Source: Pseudoflavonifractor sp. 524-17 (lineage in GTDB: Bacteria > Bacillota > Clostridia > Oscillospirales > Oscillospiraceae). From it: 64,000 nucleotides of DNA. The translations under genes were made by a program, and so were the position numbers. A model generated the notes under the pieces. The model saw nothing but the letters and a program-made list of their open reading frames with translations, made no database searches and was not told the DNA's origin. Numbering within the stretch: position 1 is the stretch's first letter; every line of letters starts with the position of its first letter. The stretch lies in contig NZ_QWEK01000014.1 of the NCBI RefSeq assembly GCF_009935845.1, positions 1-64,000 on the forward strand, given 5' to 3'. This document shows positions 1 through 11,300 of this stretch, piece by piece.

Positions 1-380
1 GCAGCAGCGGCTGGGCCAATCAGCTCTGTAAATCCTGAGTCCCTGTATATTACTGCACCTTTGGGGATCATGTACCCCTGCCGCTGGTCTATGGGGTCTG
101 CAAAATACCAGTTGTCTAAAATGTTAGGGTTGCTCCAGCCAGGCACCGCCGCAGCGGCTCCAGAGGCGTCGAAGCCCACCGCCTGGCCGGCTATCCCGGA
201 GAGCTTGTCCTGCTTGGCTGAAAACTCATCGTGGGTATGGTCAGCCGCGGCAGCTCCGACCATGTCAGGTGTGTAGTCTCCTGCTTGAGGTATTACGGCC
301 CCTTGTCTGCCATTAAATCTGATTACAGAATCGCCCTTAGTCAGATTAAACACCTTTCCAATTTCACTGGGGTTACTCAT
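1..380 (-). CDS. Tail fibre / minor structural protein (partial, C-terminus off the window)
   Basis: Translating the minus strand from an ATG at 378-380 gives an uninterrupted frame that runs off the left edge (about 126 residues seen). It starts MSNPSEIGKVFNLTKGDSV and continues with a DHTHDEF segment, a pattern common in tail-fibre repeats, then WYFADPIDQRQGYMIPKGA, which resembles phage tail-fibre or receptor-binding proteins of gut Firmicutes. Its start overlaps the stop of the upstream gene (ATGA), so the two are translationally coupled. It is the last visible gene of the tail-tip cluster. Exact family and full length cannot be known from this window. Confidence 0.6.
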   Translation of the reverse strand, partial: MSNPSEIGKVFNLTKGDSVIRFNGRQGAVIPQAGDYTPDMVGAAAADHTHDEFSAKQDKLSGIAGQAVGFDASGAAAAVPGWSNPNILDNWYFADPIDQRQGYMIPKGAVIYRDSGFTELIGPAAA

Positions 381-949
381 GTCTCGGCCTCCAATCGAAG
401 AATATTTACGGTAAGATCCTTCTCCGGCAACATTTCACAGTGGAACGTAATCTCACCATTTGTTGTGACATTGTCTGCCTTAACGCCTGTGTCGCCGCAG
501 ACGACATACCAATGGTTATTATTTGCCAAGAAGTACTCATGTTTAACTGTTTGAGTCCTGTTGCTCCAGTTTGCGGCCGGCAAAGTGACATAGAAGCTGA
601 TTTGCGGATTCTTCAAGCTGACACTTTGGCCCAAATCAAGGCTCGTCTTGTGCAGAATCATTCCGGTTACGCACCAGCCGGTAGAAATGCGCTGGTTTTC
701 TTTCACTCCCACTATGGCAACTCGGAGCCATACCCCACCCTCATTCAAACACTCAGCAGGGACGGCGCATCGGTTATCGGTCAAAGCAACGGCAGCGCTG
801 ACACCACCGGCCTCAAACCGCGCAGTCTTGGCAAATCCCGCCCACTCCTCATTAAATATAAATTCCACATCGTAAGGAGTATTGGCGTTCTGCACCAAGC
901 TGGCGTCCCTGACCAATCTGATAGACGCCCCCTCGATTTTGATTGTCAA
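377..949 (-). CDS. Putative baseplate / receptor-binding protein
   Basis: A 190-aa protein in the tail-tip cluster. The N-terminal half (MTIKIEGASIRLVRD, then YDVEFIFNEEWAGFAKTARFE) looks like the N-terminal domain of BppU-type upper-baseplate proteins. The last ~75 residues (VTLPAANW through DLTVNILRLEAE) match the C-terminal domain of the neighbouring gene at 953-1882 (LVLPAAGW through DLTVNVIRLE), so the two share a repeated module, probably a trimerisation or host-binding domain. It lies 3 bp after that gene and overlaps the next by 4 bp. The role in host adsorption is inferred from position. Confidence 0.55.
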   Translation of the reverse strand: MTIKIEGASIRLVRDASLVQNANTPYDVEFIFNEEWAGFAKTARFEAGGVSAAVALTDNRCAVPAECLNEGGVWLRVAIVGVKENQRISTGWCVTGMILHKTSLDLGQSVSLKNPQISFYVTLPAANWSNRTQTVKHEYFLANNNHWYVVCGDTGVKADNVTTNGEITFHCEMLPEKDLTVNILRLEAET

Positions 950-952
950 GCC

Positions 953-1882
953 TCATACCTCCTCGCCGTTAGCCGAAAGCTCCAGTCGAATCACATTCAC
1001 CGTCAGATCCTCTGTTGGATCTGCGTTATTCTTGAACGTGATAAAGCCGGTTGTTGAGATATCTTTGGGCCGCACATTGCACACAAGGTACTCCTCGCTG
1101 CTGGCTTCATCCGCACTGAGGAAATACTTGTAAGCCGCCAAGGCCAGCAAACGGCTGTCGGCCACAGTGAGTTCCCCATTGACCCACCCTGCCGCCGGCA
1201 GGACCAAGTTAAAGGCAGTGCCTAGTACATCGCCAGCACCTGTCCCGTTCCGACCGTTATGGATGGGAATGCTGTAAACCGTCCCATCCGTCATAGTCAA
1301 GGTATAAATATCCGTAGTGCCGGGGGTATGATCGCCCTTAGTGAGCTGAATCTTGTGGATACCGTTCCCTGCGGGACCCACTAGTTCGCACCCAATGCCG
1401 CTGTTGATGTATTTCTCCTGCTCGGCATCCCAAACCCACCAAGTCCCATCCTGGGGCTTCGGAGGCTTGCCGCTGTATTGCCGGGCGGAGAGGGCGCTTG
1501 CCGCGGCGGCATCTGCGGAAGATTCGGCATCACTCTTCGCCGTCTGGGCTGCTGATTTTGCCCCTTCGGCATCCTTTCTGGCAAGCTCGGCGTCCGCTTT
1601 CGCCGCTAAAGCAGCGTTTTCCGCCTTCTTCGCCTCGGTTTCCGATACTTGAGCCGCCCCCGCGGAAGCCACCGCCTCATCGGCCCTTTGGGCAGCGGTG
1701 GACGCCGACGCCCCGGCGGCGTCAGCGGAAGCTTTGGCTGAGTCCTTGGCTGTGGCGGCAAATTCCATAGCGCTGGACGACTCCACATTCATAGCCGCCA
1801 AGGCGTCGTGAATAGAGCCCCGCACCTCTTCGCCATAGACAGCGTCCAGAATTTTTTGCAGGAATGTACTGATAGTAGCCAA
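953..1882 (-). CDS. Tail fibre/baseplate protein with Ala-rich coiled coil
   Basis: Start chosen at TTG 1882 because GAGGTGATTTCG precedes it; the longer frame to 1912 has no good ribosome site. N-terminal LQKILDAVYGEEVRGSIHDAL is the typical opening of phage baseplate proteins. It is followed by ~100 residues of Ala/Lys/Asp heptads (about residues 35-130, coiled coil), a PPKPQDGTWWVWD segment common in tail fibres, a PAGNGIHKIQLTKGDHTPGTTD linker, and a C-terminal domain shared with the 377-949 gene. Likely a trimeric fibre that positions a receptor-binding domain. DNA of the coiled-coil part is strongly GC-skewed, which creates long false frames in other phases. Confidence 0.65.
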   Translation of the reverse strand: MATISTFLQKILDAVYGEEVRGSIHDALAAMNVESSSAMEFAATAKDSAKASADAAGASASTAAQRADEAVASAGAAQVSETEAKKAENAALAAKADAELARKDAEGAKSAAQTAKSDAESSADAAAASALSARQYSGKPPKPQDGTWWVWDAEQEKYINSGIGCELVGPAGNGIHKIQLTKGDHTPGTTDIYTLTMTDGTVYSIPIHNGRNGTGAGDVLGTAFNLVLPAAGWVNGELTVADSRLLALAAYKYFLSADEASSEEYLVCNVRPKDISTTGFITFKNNADPTEDLTVNVIRLELSANGEEV

Positions 1883-1893
1883 CGAAATCACCT

Positions 1894-2265
1894 CTAATCT
1901 TCCAGCATCCACTCAATCCCCAGAATTTCCTCCCCGGTGAGACAGCCGATGGTATCGGTGTACTTGGCTGTCATAAGCTCCACCTCGTGCTCCATCTCGT
2001 TGAATGGAGCCATTTCGTCGCAAAATACCTTGAAATTTGGGGAGTCGATTTTGACGCCGATGATGGGCCGCCCCTGTTCGTCCTTGGTCTCCTCGCCGTA
2101 CTTCTCAATGAGGCTGTCTCGGAACGCCTCATATTCGGTGAGACATTCGGAGAGAATCCGGAAATTACGGGCGGCCACATATCCAATCTTGTCCCGGTGA
2201 GACAAAATCGGCCGGAGTTGATTCACCCGTTCCGCCATCTGCGCATTTTTCAGCTTTTGCTTCAT
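1894..2265 (-). CDS. DUF1617-like tail-region protein
   Basis: A 123-aa soluble acidic protein without signal or membrane segment. The sequence MKQKLKNAQMAERVNQLRPILSHRD and the C-terminal GCLTGEEILGIEWMLED resemble the DUF1617 family, small proteins found between tail-tip and fibre genes of Firmicutes siphoviruses. It overlaps the 3' end of the tail endopeptidase gene by 4 bp (coupled translation). Function unknown; position suggests a baseplate assembly role. Confidence 0.55.
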   Translation of the reverse strand: MKQKLKNAQMAERVNQLRPILSHRDKIGYVAARNFRILSECLTEYEAFRDSLIEKYGEETKDEQGRPIIGVKIDSPNFKVFCDEMAPFNEMEHEVELMTAKYTDTIGCLTGEEILGIEWMLED

Positions 2266-4562
2266 GACTTATCCTCCTGTCCTCCTCCTGTTGCCCCTCC
2301 TATGCTGAGACCTCTGACCGTTGCCCCGCTGAAATCGACGGTCCCGCTAAAATAGACAACACCTTTTCGACTGCCAATCGTAATAAATCCTCCGCAAGGA
2401 CTATAAATATTGATATAGGGCGCCGTGCTTTCGAAGTATTCGATGGTAAACATATGATAACGGCTGTCGCCGTAAGAGCCGTATAGGTTAAAGCTCCCGT
2501 TGCTGCGTCCGGCGATGACATTAAATCTCCCGCCATAGAACTCACCGCCCTCAATGACTGGTGACTTGATGGTGGTGGCGTCGATATAGGTGGACTGAAT
2601 GTAGCTTGGCAGTTCAACCGAGTTTGCCAGCTCATAGGCCCGATTTGCCTTGGTATATGCCGCGTCAGCGGTGTCGCAGGCATCTGAGGCCAGAGAATAC
2701 GCAGGGTTGTAGGCCAGATTTTTATTGTCGACCGCCGCCCAGTTGATGGTGCTGCCTGCGCCCATTGTGACCCTTCCGTTGATGGTGACAACTCCGGTGG
2801 AGCTCACCGCAAACGTGATCTCGCCGGTGTTTTTGTTGGTAACCGCCAATCCATACAAGTCCAGATATCCAGAAGAAAACTTACTGCCGGTCATCATACT
2901 GTTTCCGGCTCGGTCCAGGAAGTCGGAAGCCTGTACCACCCCTTTGAAATCTCCGCTGGCCGCCACAAGCTGACCGCCAAAGGTCCCCTTTGCCCCAGCC
3001 AGTGTACCTGCAAAGGTGCCCCGCCGCGCATACAGGTTGCCCTCCTCGTCCACAGTGAAATTGCCATTCCCAATGTCGATGGAACCCTTTTTTATGGTTA
3101 GCTTGCCGGTGGCCATATCGAGTATGAAGTTCCCACTGTAATCCCGCAGCGTTCCGGCCCGAATCACGTCGGCATTGAGCACGCCAGTGGTGATATAGTC
3201 AGCCACAATGGATCCGTCCATGGTGATGGCCAGACCAAAGGTTTTTCCGCCATCATTGGAGTAGCCCAGACCGTTCATGTTCCACTTCCACAGCTTGCTG
3301 GCCTTGGTATAGTCCCGGACGTTGGAAATATAAAGCGTGTCTGAGCCGTACTGGTCCTTAGTGATGGTAATGTAGCCGGTAGTGGCCATGTTCATGATAT
3401 GAGTGGCGTTTTCCTTGGCCTCCTTGAGAATCGAGTGGGCTTTCGGAAGCCCCTCAATCTTCTGTAAAATGGCCGCGCTCATTTGGTTGTTCGCACTGGT
3501 GAGGCTCTTTTTCACACTATCGCCCAGTTTAAATTGGGTCTGCTCCGGGCTGTCCAGCGGAATTTCCAGCCTGGTCACAGGGAACAGCCGATCCAGACCA
3601 TGCGGCCGAGAGATAACCCGAATTTCATCCAAGAGCTTCACTGCCTCAACGTCAGCATACAGGTAGTGTAGATCCAGGGCGCTTAACTCCAGTTCCATGT
3701 TGTTGAACTGAACGTCGGCCAGATAGGCTTTCGCTTTCTCCAGCAGAACGGCGGGGTCAGACACATCGTCCCAGGTAACTGTTTTCTCAATCCAGCCGTA
3801 GACAGCCACAGCCTCGCTGGACTGGACGTACATACTCCCCTGATTTACATTCTCCACCGTCAGATAGGCGTCCAGCGCCTCGATGGGACTGTTTTCCAAA
3901 CGGCGGCCAAGGGGTACAATAACTGTGGCAAACTCCGCAGCATCCCACCGCTTGGTGAACGCAATTAGGTTGACGCCAAACTGGATGGCCTGGCTGCACG
4001 TGTCTGGGTACTCCTTCAAATAGTCCACATATCGCACCCCATCCACCTTGCGCACCCGGATGTGCCCTCCGTACCGCTCTACTAAGGCATTGATAATAGA
4101 CATGGTGTTCTCATAGTTGGTGTAGTAGGTAGGAAAGCTGTCGTCCACTACCGTCACAGCGCCAATGGCGAACTGCCGGTTGGCGGCAGCTTTGGAGTTG
4201 TGTACGGCAATCAGCCGCTCCAGATAGCCCCGCACCGTCAAGCCGGAATACTCCGCCGGGGGTTGGGTGCTGTCGTTGAAGTATGCAAGCTCCCCCTCGC
4301 AGCAGAGTACCCGGTTGCGGTAGAAGTCCTCGCTTTCCGAGAGAACCCGCCCGGCCCAAATCTCTTCCCCGTCCTTTTCTACGGAAATATCAGTGACCAT
4401 CCGGACAATGGTGTTATAAGCGATGTTCTGCGGCGGCAGCGTCATGGTCAAGGAGCCCGCGCCGTTGTCCTCTAACGTCAGCTTTGGGCTTATCACTTTC
4501 ATGCTATCGAGGGCAAAGGCGCCGCTGTAGATACAGACGCCGCCGGCATAAATGGAATACAC
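2262..4562 (-). CDS. Tail-associated protein (prophage endopeptidase tail / Tal family)
   Basis: A 766-aa tail-tip protein directly after Dit, the usual place of the tail-associated lysin or gp27-like hub. The N-terminal ~370 residues (YSIYAGGVCIYSG; LTLEDNGAGSLTMTLPP; GYLERLIAVHNSK; GHIRVRKVDGVRYVDYLKEY) match the minor structural protein N-terminal domain that forms the hub. The C-terminal half is a long fibre-like region with repeated strands (ITITKDQYGSDTLYISN; FTVDEEGNLYARRGTFAG; MGAGSTINWAAVD). No clear peptidase active site can be assigned. Likely forms the tail tip that contacts and opens the cell envelope. Confidence 0.72.
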   Translation of the reverse strand: MYSIYAGGVCIYSGAFALDSMKVISPKLTLEDNGAGSLTMTLPPQNIAYNTIVRMVTDISVEKDGEEIWAGRVLSESEDFYRNRVLCCEGELAYFNDSTQPPAEYSGLTVRGYLERLIAVHNSKAAANRQFAIGAVTVVDDSFPTYYTNYENTMSIINALVERYGGHIRVRKVDGVRYVDYLKEYPDTCSQAIQFGVNLIAFTKRWDAAEFATVIVPLGRRLENSPIEALDAYLTVENVNQGSMYVQSSEAVAVYGWIEKTVTWDDVSDPAVLLEKAKAYLADVQFNNMELELSALDLHYLYADVEAVKLLDEIRVISRPHGLDRLFPVTRLEIPLDSPEQTQFKLGDSVKKSLTSANNQMSAAILQKIEGLPKAHSILKEAKENATHIMNMATTGYITITKDQYGSDTLYISNVRDYTKASKLWKWNMNGLGYSNDGGKTFGLAITMDGSIVADYITTGVLNADVIRAGTLRDYSGNFILDMATGKLTIKKGSIDIGNGNFTVDEEGNLYARRGTFAGTLAGAKGTFGGQLVAASGDFKGVVQASDFLDRAGNSMMTGSKFSSGYLDLYGLAVTNKNTGEITFAVSSTGVVTINGRVTMGAGSTINWAAVDNKNLAYNPAYSLASDACDTADAAYTKANRAYELANSVELPSYIQSTYIDATTIKSPVIEGGEFYGGRFNVIAGRSNGSFNLYGSYGDSRYHMFTIEYFESTAPYINIYSPCGGFITIGSRKGVVYFSGTVDFSGATVRGLSIGGATGGGQEDKS

Positions 4563-4565
4563 TTG

Positions 4566-5327
4566 TCACAGCCTCCCTTGTCTGAAATCAATGGATACAG
4601 TCCCTGTGCCATAGTCACACCAAAGATAGACGGCGGCTCCCTTACCTCCAAAGAACACAAACTCCGGAATTTGGACTGTACCATCGGGAAGCAGCTTGGT
4701 CATGTCCAGCCCCAGCTGCGGGTTGACAAAGCGAATATATACGCCCCGTCTCTGTGTGCTGGCTACAATAAATCTGGGACAGACCGGCGCCCTGCCCAGC
4801 AGTACTACATCTAATTTCCGGTACTCCACTGTGGTTGTAACTGAGAGGTTCTTGAACAGCGTGGTCCGAATGACGCCATTTTGAAAATTGAACGGATCCC
4901 AAAGCCAATCGTCAACGGACGACAATGCGGACCATTTGTACGGCCCTACATCGTAGTCAATCACAATGCGGGACCAGTCCTTTTCCGACTTCCAGGCGTT
5001 GACCGTAAAACGCCCTTCATAAAAATACTCTGGGTCGTCCTCCAACACTGCCCGCAGCCTCTGCCCATGCAGATAATCCATGATGTCAGAGTAGGCCGTG
5101 TGCCAAGGCTTGAAGTCGTTCATAACGATAAACTCAAGCGAGCCCGTCCGGTTCTGATACACCGGATACCCGGTGAGGGCCTGCGACAGATCAATGACGC
5201 CGTCCCCACCGGGGATTTCCAGTGTCTTCACTTTTTGTGCCGGCGGATTGAACACAGGCCGGGAAGCGGGGACCAGCCGCCAGTCATCCCAGGTGTTTTT
5301 CTCGCCGAATGTAATAGAATGGTACAA
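4566..5327 (-). CDS. Distal tail protein (Dit)
   Basis: A 253-aa protein between the tape measure and Tal genes, the standard Dit position. YHSITFGEKNTWDDWRLVPASRP followed by LEIPGGDGVIDLSQALTGYPVYQNRTGSLEF is characteristic of Firmicutes Dit/gp19.1-like tail proteins. TTG 5327 is chosen as start: GGGGGA lies at correct spacing and the tape-measure stop is 5329, so the genes abut. The longer frame to 5390 would overlap the tape measure without a ribosome site. Dit forms the hexameric ring joining the tail tube to the tip. Confidence 0.8.
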   Translation of the reverse strand: MYHSITFGEKNTWDDWRLVPASRPVFNPPAQKVKTLEIPGGDGVIDLSQALTGYPVYQNRTGSLEFIVMNDFKPWHTAYSDIMDYLHGQRLRAVLEDDPEYFYEGRFTVNAWKSEKDWSRIVIDYDVGPYKWSALSSVDDWLWDPFNFQNGVIRTTLFKNLSVTTTVEYRKLDVVLLGRAPVCPRFIVASTQRRGVYIRFVNPQLGLDMTKLLPDGTVQIPEFVFFGGKGAAVYLWCDYGTGTVSIDFRQGRL

Positions 5328-5328
5328 G

Positions 5329-8300
5329 CTAAATCCCCCTTCCCTTATAAGCTGCTCTCTGTCCCAGCGCGGCATCCATGGGCTCCGCAAGTTCTCCTAC
5401 GAGAGCACCGGTACTTAGCACAATCCGCATCCCTTCCATACGCGTAAGCATTGCAGACATGTCGCCGCGAAGAGACCGCAGCTCCCGCACAACATTTTCG
5501 TTATTTGCGGCGTCGCTCGACGCGTTTTTTTCCGCAGAGGCGCGAAGTGTCATGCTCGCCTGACCAGCCAGCGCGGCAGTGTGCTGTGAATGAAACAAAG
5601 CGTTGAGTTCATCCGCCTGTCTTGATACATCAGACAGATCCAGCACTGGCCGGATGGTCGGTTCCATGTCAACGCCGTCATCGACGAGGCCCGCGACCAT
5701 TTGGAGCGCATTGGAAAAGCCGGACTTAGCAGACTCAGCCATATCCGCTCCAGCGTCATAGGACTGGTCTGTATAATAATGCAGCCCTTCTATAAAATTG
5801 CGGCCTGCGTCATTGCCCAGTTCGGAAAATGCACCGGAAGACGCTCCGATCCCCAACGTCTCATTGACCGCAGCAACGCCTGCAAGCGCCATATTGGTCA
5901 GTTCGTTAATAAAGCTGGGGCGTTGGGACGTTACGCCTGTGGTAAGTTCAGTTACAATCCGCTGGCCCGTCTCATCCCATCCGGCTTCTGTAAGGATTTT
6001 CTGAGAGGTCTCGGACATCTCTGCCAGCTCAGCCTGTGTGTCCGTCTTGATAAGGCCGACTTTTTCGCCGAAGTCTTTTTGAAGCTGCTCCAACTCGGCG
6101 TTGGTCTCTTCGGTGACCTGCGCCATCTTCGACTGCCATATGGATCGGTACTCTTCCAGCTCCTTATCTGCCTCAATCTGGAGCTGCGCAATGCCATTCT
6201 GGGTTTCAACCCGAAGATCCTTCAATTCCTCCACTGCCTGCTCCCGGGCCTGGCCGTGCTTGACCGACCACAAGGACGCATACTTCTCCAGCTCGGAATC
6301 GCTCATGGCGTTCAAGGCCTTGATTTGCGAGATGGCATCCGGGCCCATCTGCTGAAGCTCCTCAATCAGCGCGGCGTCAAGCCCCCTGGCGGACAGCTTA
6401 TCCAAAATATCCTGCCACTCGCCAAATTCCTTGACCTGACCCTCCAGGTTCTTCATCAATGTCTCCCCGCTGACTTCTTCCCGCTCCTTGACCTTGTCAA
6501 AGAGCCCATAAGACCGGTAAAGACTATCTTCACGGGATTTCAAGGCGCTTTCATACTGGTCATTCAGAGCTTTGATGTCCTGGGCAAGTTTCTCATTGAT
6601 AGACTTTACCTGATTGGCATAGTCCCGCTCCAGTTCCAACCGCTTCTGCCAGCTCTCCTCCTGAACGGACTGAATATCCCGGGTGTATTGCTGTTGGGCC
6701 TCGCTGATGTCTTTTTCTAACCGAAATACCTCCCGGTCCGCTTTTTTCCTCGCCTCGCTTCCTTTCTCGCAGCGGCTTTGTACGCGCTTCCATGCGGCAA
6801 GCTCATCTGCAAGACTAAGCCGGTTGTAGTATTTCTCCTCCTCAATCCAATCCAGTGATTTCTGATAGGATTCGTCAGCAAGCTCGTTACGAAGACGGAA
6901 TACTTCCCGATCCGCCTTCTTGCGCTCCTCGGTTCCCTCCATGTAGCGCCCCTGTACGCGCTCCCACGCGGCAAGCTCCTCCTCCAGACTGAGACGGTTG
7001 TAGTATTTCTCCTCTTCAATCCAGTCCAGCGATTTCTGATAAGACTCGCTGGCAAGCTCGTTGCGAAGACGGAATACTTCCCGATCCGCCTTCTTGCGCT
7101 CCTCGGTTCCCTCCATGTAGCGCCCCTGTACGCGCTCCCACGCGGCAAGCTCCTCCTCCAGACTGAGGCGGTTGTAGTATTTCTCCTCTTCAATCCAGTC
7201 CACAGAGTTCTGGTAAGTGGAGGAAACCAGTTCATTTTGAAGCCGGTAAACTTCGCGGTCGATTTCTTTGCGTTCTTTACTTCCGGCCTTGTATTTGGAT
7301 TGAAGATTTTCCCATCCGGCCAGTTCATCCTTCAAACTGAGTTCGCCGTAATACTTCTTCTCCTCCGCCCACTCCTTAAACGCCTTGATGCCCTTGCGGC
7401 TGACCTTGATGACCTGACCGATCATATCGGATGTAGCGGAAGCTGCGGGAACGATACTATTGTTAACACCGATGGCAAGGCCCTCGCCAATGTTTTCTCC
7501 CAGGTGAATAAACTCACGGGAAGGCGAATGGCTGTCTAGCGCCTGCTTTGCTGCGTTTAGGGCCGCCAGCCCCAGCCTGCGGCCTGCGGCAGACGCGCCA
7601 ATCAGCTTAGAGTTAATGCCGTTAATAAACCCCTGGGATACGTTTTTGCCTGCATCGACAAACGAATCTTTCCCGCCATTGAGCGTCTTTACCATGTCTG
7701 TCAGGACAGTTGACACGGCGGACTCGGCCGCCCTTCCGTCATCTTGGATGGCTGCGCTGAAACCAGTCATTATTTGTGCGGCTGCCGTATTCACAATGCC
7801 GGCCGTCTCATTCATTGTCTCCGCCAGAAAGCCCATAACCTCTTCCATCGCCGGAGCAATGACCGCTTTATTACTGGATATGGAAGCTCCAACCATATCC
7901 AGCATACCGGCAACCGCATTGTCAACGCTCTCGTCACAGTGGCAGAACGCATCGGTAAAGCCGGTAATCCCGACATCCGCCAGTTCCCTCAAAGATTTCC
8001 CGAAATTTGAAAAGGCTTTTCTATCAATGTCTTTCACGCCTTTGGCCAGATCCACCAATGCCCAAACCTGAGTAATTACGGCGGAAAGCTTTGCCGGGTC
8101 GGCCCCGGAAATCTGGGCGTAGTAATAACCCATGTCCTCGCCAAACACAGCAATGTCGTCGCCGAAAGAGGCCAGAGTCTGGTCCCCGCCAAACCATTGA
8201 TCAAAGAGGCTGCTGTCAGGAAGTCCAGCCGCCAGATTAGACAGTGCGCCGGCGGCATTGGCCGAAGCGGTTACGGCGTCGGGTTTTACATTTCTGATAG

Positions 8301-11300
8301 CGCTGGCATAAGCGGCCAAGCCGCCGCCGAACAGAACAAGGTCCTCTCCAAACGCGGCGATGCTGTTTTCCCCAGTAAAAAAGCTGACCAGACCGCCGCA
8401 GTTCGGCAGCGTATTTGCCAGCTCAACAAGCGCTTTGCCAGCGGAAGCGGAATTCATCACTGTGTCGGCGTCCAACCCTTTGACCGCCTGAGAATATCCT
8501 TTGATAGACGTTCCAAAGCTGAGAAGCTGAGTGCCGAATGTGTCCAGGTTATTTTCTCCCGCAAAGAAGCCCACAACGCCGCCGCAGTTCGGCAGCGTAT
8601 TTGCCAGCTCCACCATGGCCTTTCCGGCCGCCGCTGAATTTGCCACCGCGTCCCCGTCCAGGCCTTTGACCGTCAGGGAGTAATTTTTGATTGCCACTCC
8701 AAAGGCAGTCAGCTGCTGACCAAAGGCCGCCATGTCATTCTCACCGGCAAAGAACCCTACCACTCCGCCGCTGTTGGGGAGGGTCGCCGCCATCTCCGCC
8801 ATTGCTTTACCGGCAGTCGCCGCATTAACCACCGTGTCGGAGTCCAATCCCTTGACCTTATCTGCGAAATTTACCATAGCGTCGCCAAAAGCGCCCAGCT
8901 GATTGCCAAAGGTCTTCATGTCGTTGTCCCCGGCAAAGAAGCTCACCACACCGCCACTGTTGGGGAGGGTTGCCGCCATCTCCGCGAAGGTCTTACCGGC
9001 AATCGCGGCTTTGGAGACCAGATCTGCGTCCATCCCTGCCACCGATTCAGAGAATCTGCTCATGGCCTCGCCAAAAGGTACCAGCTGGTCTGCAAAGTCG
9101 GCCAGAGAGCTTCCCCCTGTGAGCCACGAGGTCAGCCCGTCCAAAATATCAGCGGCGGTAAGCAGCAGAATTACTTCCGTCAGGGCTTTCACCCCAGAGA
9201 GCATATCGGGCGTAATGCTTCCGGCCCCCTCAATAAATGGCTGAAGGTTAGTCATGAAAGCGGATAGATCCGCCCCGATCTGCGGGAATTGGCTGGATAC
9301 GCCGCTCATAAATCCGCCAACGATGCCGCCGACAAAGGATCCAATGGCTGTTCCAACCCCTTCAAGGAGCGTTCCGCCCTCGCTGATAAGCCAGGAGAGG
9401 CCGGGAATCTGCGCCAGCCCACCGATTGCGGCCAACACAAGGGCCAGCTCTGTAATGACTGCGCCCATTCCAAGTACGCCGGCCATGGCCCCAGGGACCA
9501 GCGCGGCCGTCGCCCCCAACGCCAGCATAATCGCAGACAACAGCCCAATACCCGCAATCCCCTTCAGCAAAACGCCGGTGTCGATACCGGACAGAGCGTC
9601 AATAACCCCGGAGAAAAACGCCATCAGGACATCTACTGCCGCCTGAATCAGCGCTGGCAGGTTGCGCGCAATCCCCTCAAGCACCTCAATCAGGAACTGC
9701 ATCAGGGAATCTACGATCTGCGGGGTATAAGCAACCAGCGCCGACAGTACGCCTGCAAGGAGCTCCAGCGCGCCCTCGGCCAGCGCCGGGACGCACTCCA
9801 CCATAACGTCAACCCAGGTCAGTACAAGGGTTTTCACTGCCTCTCCGATTGCCGGCGCTCCCTCTGTGATAACCTTGCAGAAGGCGATCACCGCCTCGCC
9901 CAGCTTTTCGGCAACCGCAGGAATCACGGCGGCTATGCCGGTAATAATAGCTGTCAGGCCCGCCACGATAATTGCTGTACCGGCGCCCAGCGACGTGGCC
10001 AGCGCAGTAATGCCGATTGCGGTGGCCGACAGACCTGCCCCAATGGCCAGCAGTCCTGCTCCAATGCCAAGAATTCCAGCGCCAATCAGCGCAACGGACC
10101 CCGCAAATCCGAGAATAGAGGGGATGAGCGGGGCGAGCAATGCTCCGGCGGCACCAATGATGGAAAACGCCCCGGCAAGGGTGAGCAGCCCTTTCGCGAT
10201 GGCGTCCCAGCTCATGGCGCCAAGAACGACAAGCGTCGGAGTGAGCAGCGCCAACGCGCCAGCCGCAATCAGCAAAGCGGCGGAGCCGGCAAGCGTGCCG
10301 TTCATTAGGTTCAAACCGACCGCGAGCTCCGCAAGGGCGAGCCCCATAGCGACAAGTCCCTTTGCGATTTCATCCCAACTCATACCCCCCATCTTTTTGA
10401 GGGAGTGCGCCATGATTTCCAGGGCGGCGCCAACGGCAATCATACCAGCGCCAACACCTGCCATGTTCTTGGGCATGAGATTTGCGGCGACGGCGATATC
10501 CGCCAGCGCGATTCCCATGGCGGTAAGTCCCTTTGCGATCTGATCCCAGCTCATGCCGCCAAAGCTGGCCATTACCGCAGCGAAGAGCTTCATGGCGGCG
10601 GCAATTTCGATAAGCGCAAAGCCGGTCGCAACAACATGCTTGGCGTTTCCGGTCAGCTTTGTGAAGGCGGCGACTTCCAAGAGAAGGGCCCCAATAGAGG
10701 CAAGGCCTTTGGCCAGCTCGTCCCAATTCATTTGCCTGAAATCCTTACAGGCGGACGCCAGGATCTTCATCGCCCCAGCCAGAATAACAATCCCTGCGGC
10801 GGTGGCGACGGACTTGCCGTTGAATTTCGCGGTGTTCAGAAACAGGGAAACCTCTGCCAGCAGAACACCCACACCGGTAAGCCCTCTCGCCAGCGGCTCC
10901 CACTCCAGCTCGGCCAAATCAGCACAAACTGAGGCGAGAACTTTAATCGCCCCCGCAAATATCACCATCTGCGCCGCGCCTTTGACGACGGAACCGGAGC
11001 CGCTGCCCATTACCTTGACCGACGCCACCAGCTCCGCCATCAGTCCGCCAATGCCGGTCAGGCCAACCGCAAGCTGTCCCGCATCAAGGCTGGCAATCTT
11101 TTTCAGCGCTGACGCCAGGATTAGGACAGAGGTGGAAATCGCCAGCATCGCCGCGCAGGCCTTTATTACCCCTTTTATCTCACCGCCAACTTTCCCAAAA
11201 ATCGCCATAGAACCCATCAAGTCGGCAAATAATACGGTTACAGAGGCAAGTGACGCCGCCAGTTTATCACTGTCAATGAGAGAAATAACTACGATAGCAG

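Noticed and set aside
6717-7328. 203-aa minus-strand Arg/Thr-rich frame
   Set aside because: Out-of-frame shadow of the tape measure repeats.
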